Source: Brachycybe producta
Lineage: Eukaryota; Arthropoda; Diplopoda; Playtdesmida; Andrognathidae
Assembly: GCA_036925085.1 (NCBI GenBank)
Contig: JAUPFP010000142.1
Coordinates: 62,001-126,000 of the forward strand
Direction: 5' to 3'
Length of the DNA stretch: 64,000 nt
A program made the translations under genes and the position numbers. The stretch's first letter is position 1; each line of letters starts with the position of its first letter. This document shows positions 22,299 to 33,692 of this stretch, in pieces. The notes under the pieces were generated by a model. It was not told where the DNA came from, searched no databases, and saw only the letters and a program-made list of their open reading frames with translations.

Positions 22299-22740
22299 GT
22301 ACAGTCATACTGTCATACATATTTAAATGTATTTAACAATTAAACATAATTAGTTCCATTATATGTGTACATGTTCATTTAATTGTAAATACATTTGTCT
22401 CTTTAAACACATTCCAGTTCTAAATGATTTGCTACAACTCATTAAAGCGTCATCAGTTTCTAATTGGTTAGTTACTTGGTCTGATGTCACATTCCCCGCC
22501 CCTTTTCAATTTCTAATTTGTTGATATTTGGGTCTGATGCTTATAAAAAGGTCGGGGCAAACGAAAAGTTTGTGCTGGTCAGAGAAGCCTGTCGCAAAGC
22601 AGTATTTTAAAGCAATGCCATGTGTGTACACACTGCATAGCATTAAACACATTTAATGTAGATTCTAAATTACATTTTGCTGAAAAAAGCATTTAACTGA
22701 ATTTATTTTCTTCCTCATGGGTGCATGTACAAAGTATTAT
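22299..22740. mobile_element. D-related AT-rich element with nested family B copy
   Basis: Begins ATAACCTTGTACAG and ends TGTACAAAGTATTATT, with inner TTTAAATGTATTTAAC and TTAAACACATTTAATG blocks recalling family D. A family B fragment (22443-22592) sits inside. A similar piece, with AGCTAAATGCTTGTCAGC, follows the D copy at 34754. Confidence 0.55.
22443..22592. mobile_element. Foldback MITE, family B (left arm lost)
   Basis: Begins at GCGTCATCAGTTTC of the core and ends with a full right arm (AACGAAAAGTTTGTGCTGG... GCCTGT). Located inside a D-related AT-rich repeat. Confidence 0.78.
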
Positions 22741-22988
22741 TATTATTAGTGTGTGTGTGACAATAGTCTCTTCAAATGTCAGTGAGTGAGTTTCTCGAGA
22801 CTGTCTGTGACATTCTCATATCTTTCCGTCACATCTGTGTCTTTTCTAATGATACGTGTGTCTAGATTGCGTTTTTTTCCATCTTGTTATAATATATGGT
22901 TGTGAGTGTTTTCTAAAATGTTTCTTGTGTTAAACTCCATAGACACTCCCTCCCATCCCACCCACGCATAACCATCACCTCTCCGAGG

Positions 22989-23011
22989 CTCTCTCTTTGT
23001 CTCTCTCTCTT

Positions 23012-23073
<62 letters not shown>

Positions 23074-23117
23074 TCTCTTTCTCTCTCTCTCTTTCTCTCT
23101 CTCTCTCTTTCTCTCTT

Positions 23118-23153
<36 letters not shown>

Positions 23154-23301
23154 CCTATCCCTCTCTCTCTCTTTCTCTCTCCATATCCCTCTCTCTCGCT
23201 CTGTCTCTCTCTCTCTCCCTCTGTCTCTCTCTCTCCCTCTCTCCCACTCTCACACTCTCTCTCTCTCTCTCTCACACCCACACACACACACACACACACA
23301 C
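22989..23301 (+). repeat. (CT)n then (CA)n compound microsatellite
   Basis: About 285 bp of interrupted TCTC followed by about 28 bp of CACA. It generates a false 164-codon minus-strand frame and a false 114-codon plus-strand frame. Confidence 0.97.
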
Positions 23302-24039
23302 TAGCACAAATGTCACTAAAAATTGCTCCCGAAATCTCTAAAGGCGAATTTAAGCTGATAACGTCCCTTGTATAATTATGCATTATTACTATGACACAAG
23401 AGGGCAACCGAATCTATATGCAAGCAACCCCAACCCACCAAGTTATATTGTAGAGAAGTATATAGGGTTCACAACAAACACAACCTTTAATGATAGCCAC
23501 TCTTTCTCTACTCACAAATACAAATACTGCAAAACAAGAGAAACACAAGTCAGGTTTCAAACTCTTGCTCATTGAAAGAAAGAGGGAAACGGGTGGGATA
23601 TGAGAGAGAGGGGGGGGGGCTTCAAAAACAGACATCTATATATATTGTCTATGGAGCAATGTACATAGAGCTATGATTTAATGCTAATTACCAAAATGAG
23701 AGAAAAGTTCCTAGGGCTAATGTTGTCTCCTAATTGTGCGGTAAAAGCATTTTCTTCCCCTTTTATACTCGTATTTTTTTACGTTTTACTTCATTTTGTT
23801 TTACAAGTACGATTGTCATTTTCTCCTTTAACCCACTTCCCACCTTCAAACACAAATCCCCCCAAAACCCTTTTTTGTTCCCTTCCCTAAAATCTATTTT
23901 GATTGTGGCACCACCAATTGAAATCTTGCTGCTTCTCCGCCCCAACACATCGAGGCCATAACACAATCCTCAACGTTGTTTCACACTTATCGGTCAAGCC
24001 ACGCTCGCTCTTCTCGGGGGGGGGGGGGACTCTCTCCGA
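23302..24039. other. No supported feature
   Basis: Mixed sequence with a 13-base G run at 24016. Overlapping frames on both strands have no recognisable domain. Confidence 0.5.
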
Positions 24040-24660
24040 GGTTCTAACGTCCCAACTAGCGTTAAAGCACTTTGAACCATCTCTGACATGCATTACATGG
24101 CACTGGTAGTTAGCAACAGTAGAAAGTGGATGTTGCCTCTGTTCAGAAATACTGAGCAGAGGGAACAAGCAACCACTTTCTTGTCACGTGATCATGATTT
24201 GCTTGCTTGCTCATTTGGTGCTCTGATTTACCCCCGGCTTTAAGCCGGGCACAAATTAGAAAACCAAATGAGCGAGCAACCAGCACAACAGTTACTGGAG
24301 ACACTATCCTAGCGCCACTGCGTCAACCTTGTAAACCAAAATGGTTGCATTCAGCCATAGCTGAACCATGTTCCATCACAGGCATTTAGAAATCGGGAAG
24401 AACTTCAGTTGGCTCCACCCTTGTTATGACGACTGGCAAGTTCCAATTGGTTTGTTGTGTGGTTCAACGTTGATAAGGGCGGAACATGTGATGTCATACT
24501 ACATAACCAACCAATTAGAAGTTGCGTTCGTCATAAAAAAGGGCGGAGCCAACTGAAGTTCTTCCCGATTTCTAAATGCCTGTCCATTATGTGCAAGCAA
24601 CCACTTTCTTGTCATGTGATCATGATTTGGTTGCTCTCTCATTTGGTTCCCTAATGGCAA
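24040..24660. repeat. Family X repeat interrupted by MITE A4
   Basis: AAAGCACTTTGAACCATCTC, then AGCAACCACTTTCTTGTCAC / GTGATCATGATTTG, the last block repeated at 24597-24631 beyond A4. AAACCAAATGAGCGAGCAAC is its inverted counterpart. Confidence 0.55.
24378..24583. mobile_element. Foldback MITE, family A (copy A4)
   Basis: Both arms carry CATTTAGAAATCGGGAAGAA and CTTCAGTTGG, a variant not seen in other copies. Core TGATGTCAT, GGGCGGA and CCAATTAGAAG. It sits inside the family X repeat (24040-24660). Confidence 0.85.
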
Positions 24661-25412
24661 AGTGAATAAGCAGTTGTAGAATTGGAAAACATCACTAAAA
24701 ATGCATTATTGTATGCAAAATGGCTGTCACACATAATTTTGTACTTTTGATATTCACTGTTCAAAAACAAATCTCGCTCTGATTAACCCTATGAGAAATC
24801 TCCCACACTTGGAACATGAAAAGTTAACCAAAAACAACAACAAAAGGGTTAAAACAGCAGCGTACATTAAATGAAGAATAAATGAGAAAAAAAGTCACCT
24901 TTTCACTTGTTTTTTTTTTAAATGACTCCACACATACACATAATAGAACATGGAATGTCATGAATAATCAAAAGGTGAGAATTGTAGAGAAAATAAAAAG
25001 AGAAAGAAAAGGTCACAGGGGCCAGAAAAAAAAGGAGGTGGGGGCCTCCACCACCTTCAGAAGAAGAAGAAGAAAAAGGAAAACAAATTTCAGGTGCATT
25101 CAACCTGTCAATATGAGATCTAATGAATGCATAAGAAATAAGAAACCAATTGCAAAAAATTTTGAATATACTGTATACCCCCCTTCCTCTCCCCCCCCCA
25201 CCCCAGTATATATTTTCAGTTAGTTTACAAATTGACAAACAAACAAACAAAAAATGTTGAACTCTTCTTAAATAAACAAAAGAGGAAACAGAGAAACTTG
25301 ACTTGGAAAAAAAAGGTCGATAAACTTGTTCAAAGAAATGAATAAAACACACAAATGGACATTTATCAAAAAAAAATAAGGGACACACACCAACAAACAC
25401 AAAAGTAATGTT
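24661..25412. other. No supported feature
   Basis: A-rich sequence with AGAAGAAGAAG and poly(C) near 25189. The 160-codon minus-strand frame is a Phe/Ser low-complexity translation. Confidence 0.55.
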
Positions 25413-25530
25413 TGGTTAGAAACTAGAATAGTAAAGATTGGACTAAAGGTGGTTTCATGATAATATCTTTCAAAATAGACTTTTATAGAAGGTTTTGAGA
25501 AATTGACATAAAAAGTTTCTTTTGAAAAAA
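25413..25530. mobile_element. Family H fragment
   Basis: GGTTAGAAACTAGAATAG, ATATCTTTCAAAATAGAC and the mirrored AAGTTTCTTTTGAAA; a short worn copy. Confidence 0.6.
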
Positions 25531-25770
25531 AAACAATCTTTATTTTATACAATCTATTTTCAAAATAAAGGATGGATCGCACATGCAGAAAAAAATTCGA
25601 CTGCAAAAGGAATTTATCTACGTTGTGATTGGCTGCTTCCAAGTAGTTTGGCCTTGACTTCGTTTGTTGTCAAGAGAAGAAAGAAAAAGTGTAGAAAGCT
25701 GTTGTGATTGGCGGATTCCTCGTATATTCAACATAACTTGCTGATAACATGGACCCAGTCTCTTCAATTT

Positions 25771-25828
25771 ATAGGCAGTTCTGCCTAGAACTAAAGTTTC
25801 ACTTGCCCTACCCTTTTATGAGCCACTT
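25771..25828. mobile_element. Foldback MITE, family B (left arm fragment)
   Basis: TAGGCAGTTCTGCCTAGAAC followed by CTACCCTTTTATGAGCC. The arm is most like the right arm of the copy at 18153-18364. It is broken off by the M-type element that begins here. Confidence 0.7.
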
Positions 25829-27062
25829 AGCAAGGGAGCTTCCTTGCTAAGCAGCAAAGCAGCTTGCGAAGCTTAAAAAATGAAGTCAGAGCTTCAGGTT
25901 TTTACCTTCGCAGAGCACGAAGCTAGCTTTAAAATTGTTAAACTTTTCAAAGCTTGGCAACACACGGATACACAAATGGGGTGAACAAGTCACCTTTTTC
26001 TTCCAGGAGGGGAAGGATTCTATTGTTTCTTATATCTTTATAAGGTATAAAGGTTATAAAATGCAGTGAAACTTGCAAGATCACGTGTTCGTATGAACAA
26101 GCTAAGCTTTGGGGAGCTAATTTTTTACAAGCTTCAAAGCTTGTAGTATAAACCTACCCTAAGTCTTCCAAGCTGTGGCAAGACGACAATTTTCATCCTA
26201 TTTTGGTAGCTCGTTTCTTCCTCTATCGCGTGGTAACCACACGAGGAAAATTCGAGGTAAATTACTAGTCGGATAGTGATGGATTGTAGACGTCCTCCAG
26301 AGTAGGGGTGAGATCTCTCAGAAGGATGACGATCATCCATTTCTGATCATCGTTCTTCTAGACTTGCTCCATAAGAGATCCGCATGCCTTCTTGTCCTAT
26401 TGTGTCTCCAGCCTGTTTAGAGAAGGATTTGTTTCCGGACATAAAGACAACGTAGCTTCTGATTATAAACACTTTATTCATTTCTATCCCAGTAGCATAA
26501 ACATGCACAGAAAGAAATGTTTGAGATTAAAGGTGCCCCCACGTGCCCATGATGTGATACGGATAACGATCGACGCAGTACAAGTTGAGCAAAAGAATGG
26601 ACAGCTAACAAAGAGAAACACGGCCCTTTTATGCGCTTGGACCTGTGTACACGTACAAGGTGTATCCATGTTCCCAAAAGTATTACTCAGCCGAAATATA
26701 GTCTATATAGAGAAAGGGAGGAACAGAGATAAGTCGCACGCCCCCAGGCTAGCATTCTGGAGGGATCATGACTCACTGGGTGTTACAAAGCTGTGAAGCT
26801 TCTAAAATTAACTCCTCAAAGCTTAGCTTGTTCATAGAAACATACACAAAACAATAGAAACCTTCCCTCTATCCTGGAAGAAAAAAGTGTGACTTGTTCA
26901 ACACATTTGTGTATCTGTTTCATGATTGGTGTTTTAAGGATTACTAAGCTTTGAAAAGTTAAGCAATTTCAAAGCTAGCTTTATGCTCTAGCAAAGATGA
27001 AAACCTGAAGCTTTGACGCCATTTTTGAAGCTTTGCATGCTGCTTTGCAGAACAGGTTAAAA
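25829..27062. mobile_element. Composite family M foldback with a non-repetitive middle
   Basis: The left arm (25829-26160: AGCAGCAAAGCAGCTTGCGA, GAAGCTAGCTTTAAAATTG, GGAAGGATTCTATTGTTTC) is mirrored at 26795-27050 (AACAATAGAAACCTTCCC, AAAGCTAGCTTTATGC, GCATGCTGCTTTGCAG). The 630-bp middle is richer in G+C and free of known repeats; see findings. Confidence 0.72.
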
Positions 27063-27431
27063 GAATGAACTGATTAACGGATTGAACAATTGGGGTAACT
27101 CTAAAACTTGAAACTAAATGCTTATAGAACTGGATGAATACTATACTTTTTTATACATCGGTTATTAGGTGTGATTCCGTTAAATTGAGTTTGTTGCAGG
27201 GGGGGTCATTCAGTTAATTCCATTTAAAACATGATTTGTGTGTTCTGCTCTGCACCCATGTTAATAGTGTTCATCCCTTGCTTCATCCCAAGGTTTTTGT
27301 GTTCAGCAATTTCTATATGCAGTCTGTTTCAGGTTTTAGGATTACCCACGATGTTCATCTGTTCATCCCGTTTATTGGTTCATCCTTTTATCCTGACCCT
27401 GTATAAACCAAGTCTTATAGCAATTTTAGAA

Positions 27432-27637
27432 ACAGACAATTAGAAATCGGAACGAACTCCAGTTGGCTCCGCCCTTTTTAAGACGAATGGCAAGTTCTAA
27501 TTGGTTGGTTATGTAGTCTGACGTCACATACTCCGCCCTTTTCAACGCCGAACCACACAACAAACCAATTAGAAGTTGCCGGTCCTCATAAAAGGGGTAG
27601 AGCCAACTGAAGTTCGTCCCGATTTCTAATTGCCTGT
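27432..27637. mobile_element. Foldback MITE, family A (copy A5), perfect 9-bp TSD
   Basis: 206 bp, flanked by identical ATTTTAGAA at 27423-27431 and 27638-27646. The arms share the CGAACTYCAGTTGG variant. One of the best-defined copies for fixing the element ends. Confidence 0.93.
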
Positions 27638-27735
27638 ATTTTAGAACGTTCTTGCTTTCATTTTAAATTTAGTTATAGAATGGAGCCATTTTTTTTCGCT
27701 CCCTCTCTCTCTCTTTCTCTCTCTCGAAATTCCAT

Positions 27736-27848
27736 AAAAATGTTTATTTTAAAAGATATCTTTTATTTTTTTTCAATGAAGAAAAAATTACTTTCAGGCA
27801 AATTGAGTCAGTCAGTCATTCTTAGTTTCTAACATACTTTAAATTTTT
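27736..27848. mobile_element. Family H fragment
   Basis: TTTATTTTAAAAGATATC and CATTCTTAGTTTCTAACATA; worn. Confidence 0.5.
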
Positions 27849-28837
27849 TTTTAAAAGTTAATTTATTTCTAACCCTAATCCTAACACTAAAAATTTACTG
27901 CCAAAATGAAGCTTGTTTTTTTTTTAAATCTCTTAGACAAAGTGTAGACCATGTGTTCTATAATACAAAGCACAATCTAATCTTCAAAGCTTAAAGCTTT
28001 ATTGTGAATGGGCTTTCAAAACAAAAAAAAGCACGCTATTTTCAAAATTGGCAAAAGCATAATAAAATATAGTAAAAAAGTGCTCGTAAACAATTCACAA
28101 AGCAACTGAAAAATGCTAATTCTGAAGAAAATTACGATTATCTTCCAGCCAGTTTATTTTGACTTATCATTTTTGAGCTATAATTAACATTAAAAGCCAA
28201 GTGACTAACTTTTTAAAAAAGAAACTTATCTCAGTAACAGAAAGGCAACAACAACAACAACAACAAAAAAAACCTAAAAACTTCCAAACGTTGTTGGTTG
28301 GTTTTGTCGCACTGAACAAACTTTCAAGTGATTAATCACAAAAATAGACTAAAAATAGTGAAATGCGAACCCAACCGAGTCCTCCGACCGGAACTAAGGA
28401 TTCCAGAGAAAGCCTCCTCTTTCCTTCTTCGTTCTCCTCCCCATCTTTAAACCTAAACCAACGAACTTCTTCCAACAACCTCCTCGAAAAAAAAAAATCT
28501 AAAAACCACCGAAAAATGTACTCGGAATAAAAGTTGACACATGATTTCCTCTCTCTCTCTTTGCATCCACCAAACTAATTAGTCACGTTTTGTGGTTTAG
28601 TACTTATAATATAGACCTTACACATTTATATTGATATGTTTTCTCCTATGGCAGGACCCCAAAATAAGAGGTTAAAGCGCCAAAAAAAAAGAAGCTAAAT
28701 CTGAAATTAAATATAGAAGTATTTCGGCACGCACTTGAAAGATAACAAGCAAAATGCTATAGCTTGAAGTCGATTAGATAAGCGCTTTTGCTTGAAAACA
28801 CGTTCAAACACCACGAATTTTTGCTACATCAAGCGAG
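27849..28837. other. No supported feature
   Basis: AT-rich; short (CAA)n at 28247-28265. No repeat family or coding signal recognised. Confidence 0.55.
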
Positions 28838-29622
28838 TATGCGCTCTTCTAAAGCTGGGTTAAAGAAAGTCATAGAACTATGACTTTCTTTAACCCAGCT
28901 TTAGAAGAGTTAAAAGTTTTTACTTTTTAAAATACACAGTCGCGGCGGCAATATGTTTATTTTTCATATTTAAAGATGTCCAATATTAAGTTTTCAAAGT
29001 GCAATGTGCACCTTAAATATGATCCAGATCGAGTGATAGAATGACAAAAAATTGGTAAGTGTGGTTCTATTTTTAAAAACTACTTCAAAATCGCGAATTT
29101 AAAAACTCTTAAATCTCCATCGAGTACGCGCTCATAAGAAAAAAAACAGCCATTAAAATATGCTCGTAAAAATATATAAAAATAATTTTAAAAAACCAGA
29201 AAAAAACCAGCACGTGCGCCACAATTAAACCACAGTGAAGTCAACACATTGGCACACGTGCTGATTTTTTTCTGGTTTTTTTTACAAGTATTTTAATGGA
29301 TGTTTTTTTTTCTTACGAGCGCGTACTCAATGGAGTTTTAACGTAAGAGTTAGAAATTCGCGATTTTGATATAGTTTTTAAAAATAGAACCGCACTTCCC
29401 AATTTTTTGTCATTCTATCACTTGATCAGCATATATTTAAGGTCCACATTGCACTTTGAACCATCAAAATTGAACAACTTTAAATATGAAAAATAAACAT
29501 ATTGCCGCGGCAACTGTGTATTTTAAAAATTAACGTTTTTTCTTTAACACTGGGTCTATAGGCTCAATAGAAAAAAACGATGCAAGCGCTCTTTGTGAAG
29601 ATTTTTCGAAGTAATTTTGCAT
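28838..29622. mobile_element. Long foldback element, family E
   Basis: Same arm blocks as the 4.2-kb copy (GTGCAATGTGCACCTTAAAT; CAAAATCGCGAATTT). The left end is replaced by a perfect 66-nt hairpin (28844-28909), described separately. The right end stops at AAGTAATTTTGCAT. Confidence 0.82.
28844..28909. repeat. Perfect 32-bp inverted repeat with 2-base loop
   Basis: CTCTTCTAAAGCTGGGTTAA ... to AGTCATAG, then AA, then an exact reverse complement. At the left edge of a family E element. Confidence 0.93.
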
Positions 29623-29644
29623 AAACCCTAACCATTTACCGAGG

Positions 29645-30350
29645 GCATATTTTCTTTTTTGACTGGGGACATACGTATACCTTAATCCGACTCTTTAGCG
29701 TCACTATGTGCTGATCAATTGAAGTATCTATCTTATATCTTAGCTGACAGCATGGCTTACTTCACCACTATGTTTTTATCCTAAGTCAGACTTTACTTTG
29801 GCCGGTGGCCCACACAGTACAAACAATTTGACCACAACCGTTTCTGTACTTCATAGAAATTTCAATTTTCAATACCAACCAAAGGGACTTGCTCACTATA
29901 GCTACCAGAATCATTACAGCTGCCAAAAAAAAGTTCTTTTTTATCAATATACGGTCACTACAGCAAAAGCAATTAGAAATCGGAACAAACAGAAGTTGGC
30001 TCCGCCCTTTTTATGACGACCGGCAACTTTTAATTGGTTGGTTATGTAGTCTGATGTCACATGCTCCGCCCCTTTTCAACGTCAAACCACACAACAAACC
30101 AATTAGAAGTTGCCGGTCGTCATAAAAAGGGCGGAGCCAACTTCTGTTTGTCCCGATTTCTAATTGCCTGTCATTACAGCTACTTGGGTCATAAAGTTTA
30201 GTTTAGGTTTAGAACTTTAGATTCGGTTCGGTTTTGGGGGAAAGGGTTACATTTCATTGGTAGTTGTAGTGACCCAAGTATCTGTTCTCCCCCCCTGGTA
30301 GCTGTTCCGAGCTTTGGTAGTTGTAGGGAACCACAACCGAACCTAAGGAG
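29645..30350. repeat. Low-copy element DD carrying MITE A6
   Basis: CACTATAGCTACCAGAATCA on the left and TTGGTAGTTGTAGTGACCCA, GGTAGTTGTAGGGAACCAC on the right suggest a split inverted repeat around the A6 insertion. Confidence 0.4.
29968..30171. mobile_element. Foldback MITE, family A (copy A6)
   Basis: The left terminus is worn (AAAAGCAATTAG). The right is standard (CTAATTGCCTGT). Flanks CACTACAGC / CATTACAGC form a 9-bp duplication with one mismatch. It lies inside a low-copy repeat (29645-30350) that continues on both sides. Confidence 0.85.
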
Positions 30351-31150
30351 GGAGGGGAGGCGTACAAATTGAAATGCTAACGAGTGTCAAATGAGACTAG
30401 AAAAATATATATAAAAAAGCCCAATTTTTACTTCTCTACATAAAGAATCATAGTTGATGATATGAAGAAGAAATCAAGACAAGAAAAAGGAGGAGGAGAG
30501 AGAGAGAGAGAGAGAGAGATCATTGCAAGACAATAGAAATAGATTATAAGAAAATAAATGATTGGATGGAAAATAGAATCAAGACTTGAAAAACCCATCA
30601 ACAGACAGGAAGAAGGAAGAAAAAGGAAAACGTGATAAAAAGAATAAAATGATAGAATCTCTTCTTCTTTTTTTTTTTTCGCAAATTGCTTAATTTAAAA
30701 CATGGCAAAAAAATCTTACAAAGTTTGCTTGCTTCAAGAAAAAAGGCAAAACCTCCCCCCCCCCACCAAAAAAAATGCAAAACAATCTTTCAAAAGCATC
30801 AAGATTTTCCATTCTGTTGCCTTTTTTTTCTTCTTCTTAAAGATAACATCATAACTTTGGAAAAAAGATTTGTGAAAGTTTCTCTTTCTGTTCTTATTTT
30901 TACCTTTACAGAAAGATGAAAAAGAAAAATTCTGGACCTTTTTTTTAAAAAAAAAAATTCATCTTGGGAATTTTATCACATTTTCAAGTCTTTTAATAAA
31001 ATAAAAAAAGCTTTTTTCTCTTTTGCTTGAAATGTGATATAAAACAAGTAGCACAAAAAAAAACATTCAATTAGCTTCTTTTTTTATTGTTCCTATTCTT
31101 TTAAGGAGCCATTCTGCCGCCATCTGGTGAGCATTTTGAACAAGTGTAAC
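30351..31150. other. No supported feature
   Basis: Poly(A)/(T) and (GA)n rich; short frames only. Confidence 0.55.
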
Positions 31151-31346
31151 ACAGGCAAGTATGCTCAGTACAATACAGTCGTTTGCCCCGCGCCTTTGAT
31201 AAGGAACAGCAACTTCTAATTGGTTTGTTATTTGATCTGATGTCACATGCCCCGCCACTTTTGAATTTCTAATTGGTTGATATTTGGTCTGACGCTCATA
31301 AAAGGGCGGGGCAAACGACTGTATCTCCCTGTCTTTACATGCCTGT
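31151..31346. mobile_element. Foldback MITE, family B (chimeric arms)
   Basis: The left arm is ATGCTCAGTACAATACAGTC. The right arm, read inward, is TGTAAAGACAGGGAGATACAG, so two different arm types meet in one element. Core TCTGATGTCACATGCCCC; CAATTTCTAATTGG-like box. Confidence 0.85.
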
Positions 31347-31398
31347 AATTCTTACACAACGAATGAAAACCTAAGGGCAACGACACACAGTCGGTGCC

Positions 31399-31603
31399 AC
31401 AGGCAATTGGAAATCAGGACAAACAGAAGTTGGCTCCGCCCTTTTTGACAACCGGCAACTTCTAGTTGGTTTGTTGTGTGGTTCGACGTTGAAAAGGGTG
31501 GAGCACGTGACGTCAAACTACATAACCAACCAATTACAAGTTGACGGTCGTCATTAAAAAGGTCGGAGCCAACTTCTGTTTGTCCCGATTTCTAATTGCC
31601 TGT
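31399..31603. mobile_element. Foldback MITE, family A (copy A7), perfect 9-bp TSD
   Basis: 205 bp flanked by identical GTCGGTGCC at 31390-31398 and 31604-31612. Standard arms (GACAAACAGAAGTTGGCTCC) and core (GTGACGTCAAAC, GAAAAGGG). Confidence 0.93.
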
Positions 31604-31734
31604 GTCGGTGCCAGACTAGACTGTAGTAAGGTCAGCACACACGACCGACACGTCTGTCAAATGTCTCAAGCCGACAAAACACGCAAGTGAACCGTTGACA
31701 TCTCTAGCAAGTCTTCTCGTCACACCGTTTTCTT

Positions 31735-32098
31735 ACCGGTCGTTGGCGATAGCTTTGGTCAATTTGATTTTGGCCAATAAGAACAAAGTATTTAATTTTT
31801 GCAGCCTATAAAAACCACTGTTCAGAATCAATAGTATTCTAAACAGATTACTAAAGCTGCTTTTCGCTTGCAGAGGTCATTTTTGTTTTACATTCTCGGG
31901 GCTGCGCCCCCAGACCCCCTGCAACTAGCTTAATTTAACGTAACACCGCCCAATTACCAATATATTAATTATTATTAACCCTGGTCACAACTTTTTTTTA
32001 TACTAATATTCACAGCTACTTTTATTGATGAAAAATACTGCGTTCCTATTGGTCAAATTAAAATTGACCAAAGCTATCATTAAGGACCGCCGGTTTTT
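31735..32098. mobile_element. TIR element, family FF, with CCAAT and TATAAAA inside
   Basis: GATAGCTTTGGTCAATTTGA and GGCCAATAAGAACAAAGTAT on the left are mirrored by TTCCTATTGGTCAAATTAAA and AATTGACCAAAGCTATC on the right. The centre holds CCTATAAAAACC and CCAGACCCCCTGCAACTAGC; the latter is shared with element V. Confidence 0.7.
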
Positions 32099-32772
32099 TT
32101 TTTTTTTTTGAGTCTTCCTTTTCACGTATTCAGTGTGTCTAGTTAACCAAAGCATTAAAAACTCGGTTTCTCAAAAGTAAAACTTTCATAACAATTGACT
32201 GCTACATGTAATCCCTACTTAATGCTATTAGAAACGCCATGATTATACTAACCAAAAAAACAGCACTTAATCTCCATTCAATGATCATCAGACTGTTATC
32301 TTCCATTCCGAAAAAAAAAGATAAAAGCAACACTTTTGGTACTTTTTGTAAAAAGTACGAATAAAAAAAACAGCGTTTTACTTATAGAAGAAAGAGCCCC
32401 CCCCCTTCTCTCTATGCTAAAAGCTTGTGATAAAAATCCAATGAATTATTTGAAATAGTTTGTACAATAGTACAGGAGAGCTATATGGTTAGTGAGGGGG
32501 GTGGGTGGGAAGGGAGCTTATGGGAGAGAGGTTATACCCCTAAGTCATATATGACAGGATAAGAGAGAATTGTGATCTCAAAAAAAAAAAAAAATAACAA
32601 GTGGTGAGAAAAGCGCGAAAGAAAGAAAAAAAAACTACAATAAAAAATACTAACAAAGACAAAATAGTTGTGTTGTCATCTAAATTTCATGATTCAAGTC
32701 TACAATCATCTAATACTTATATATATAAAAGCTAAAGACATCAGGGGGCTACATTTGAAAACTCCGGACAGG
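32099..32772. other. No supported feature
   Basis: AT-rich with a C run near 32398 and a 14-base A run near 32581. Confidence 0.55.
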
Positions 32773-32782
32773 TGTAAAACAA

Positions 32783-32979
32783 ACAGGCATCTGTAGACAG
32801 CTTCAGAATTTCTTTAGCTCCGCCCTTTTTTATAAGCGTCATCAATTTCTAATTGGTTTGTTACTGGGTCTGATGTCACATCTCCCGCCCTTTTTTATTT
32901 CTAATTGGTTGATATTTGGTCTGACGCTCATAAAAGGGCGGGTCCAACAAAAATTCTAAAGCTGTCTACAGATGCCCGT
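32783..32979. mobile_element. Foldback MITE, family B, perfect 9-bp TSD
   Basis: 197 bp flanked by identical GTAAAACAA at 32774-32782 and 32980-32988. The outer arms are private to this copy (CATCTGTAGACAGCTTYAGA on both sides). Core TCTGATGTCACATCTCCC. Confidence 0.92.
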
Positions 32980-33072
32980 GTAAAACAACTACTACATTCG
33001 GAAATTTAAAAATCTTGTACGAGGAGAAGTCAAAATGTACGTTGCACATGGTCATAATTTTCCTCCAAGATG

Positions 33073-33220
33073 AGAGCAATTAGAAATCGGGACAAACAGA
33101 AGTTGGCTCCGCCCTTTTTATGACGAACGGCAACTTCTAATTGGTTGGTTATGTAGTCTGACGCCACATGCTCCGCCCTTTTCAACGTCGAACCGCACAA
33201 CAAACCAATTAGAAGTTGCC
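33073..33220. mobile_element. Foldback MITE, family A (copy A8, truncated right)
   Basis: Left arm and core are present (GCAATTAGAAATCGGGAC, TCTGACGCCACATGC). The sequence breaks off after AGAAGTTGCC, so the right arm is lost. Confidence 0.85.
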
Positions 33221-33251
33221 ATACCACATATGGCGGCTTCTGCAGCAAATT

Positions 33252-33692
33252 ATTAAGTTGGTAGGAAAATAATTGCGGTTTTTGTTTACTGCAATTGAAA
33301 CTTAAATGTTTTCAATATAAGTGTAATTACATTGTGTTCGTGTTAAGATTATTTGAAATTGCATTTTGCAGTCTGTATTTGAGTAACGTTAACGTTGGTT
33401 TTATTGTTAACTGTGTTTCAATTTAGGCTATTGAATTGAAAATGGACAAGAAACAAATATCTTCAACAATGGTAGCTGCTGCCAAAAACATGCATTTCGA
33501 GATTTTATCAACTCCACACGACTCCGGAATTTTCCACCACCGAAATAAATAAACTTGGAATTAATTGGCTAAAATGTATCAATTCTAATGGCGCCTTTAT
33601 TTCGATTAATAAAGTTAATTATTAATTCATAAATTACGTTTATTAGCTGAGAAAACAAAAACCGCCATTATTTTCCTACCAACCTAATCAAT
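33252..33692. mobile_element. TIR element, family BB, with a 36-codon frame
   Basis: GTTGGTAGGAAAATAATTGC GG-type left end is mirrored by CCGCCATTATTTTCCTACCA. Inside, 33442-33552 is an ATG-started frame beginning MDKKQISSTM and closing at TAA. No recognisable domain; possibly a remnant of a parent transposon. Confidence 0.68.

Noticed and set aside
22913..23407. 164-codon Arg/Glu-rich minus-strand frame, mirrored by a Ser/Leu frame on the plus strand
   Set aside because: Entirely due to the (CT)n microsatellite.
31760..31815. CCAAT followed by TATAAAA, resembling a histone-type promoter
   Set aside because: It lies in the TIR element FF, where the CCAAT text is mirrored in the other arm; no gene follows.
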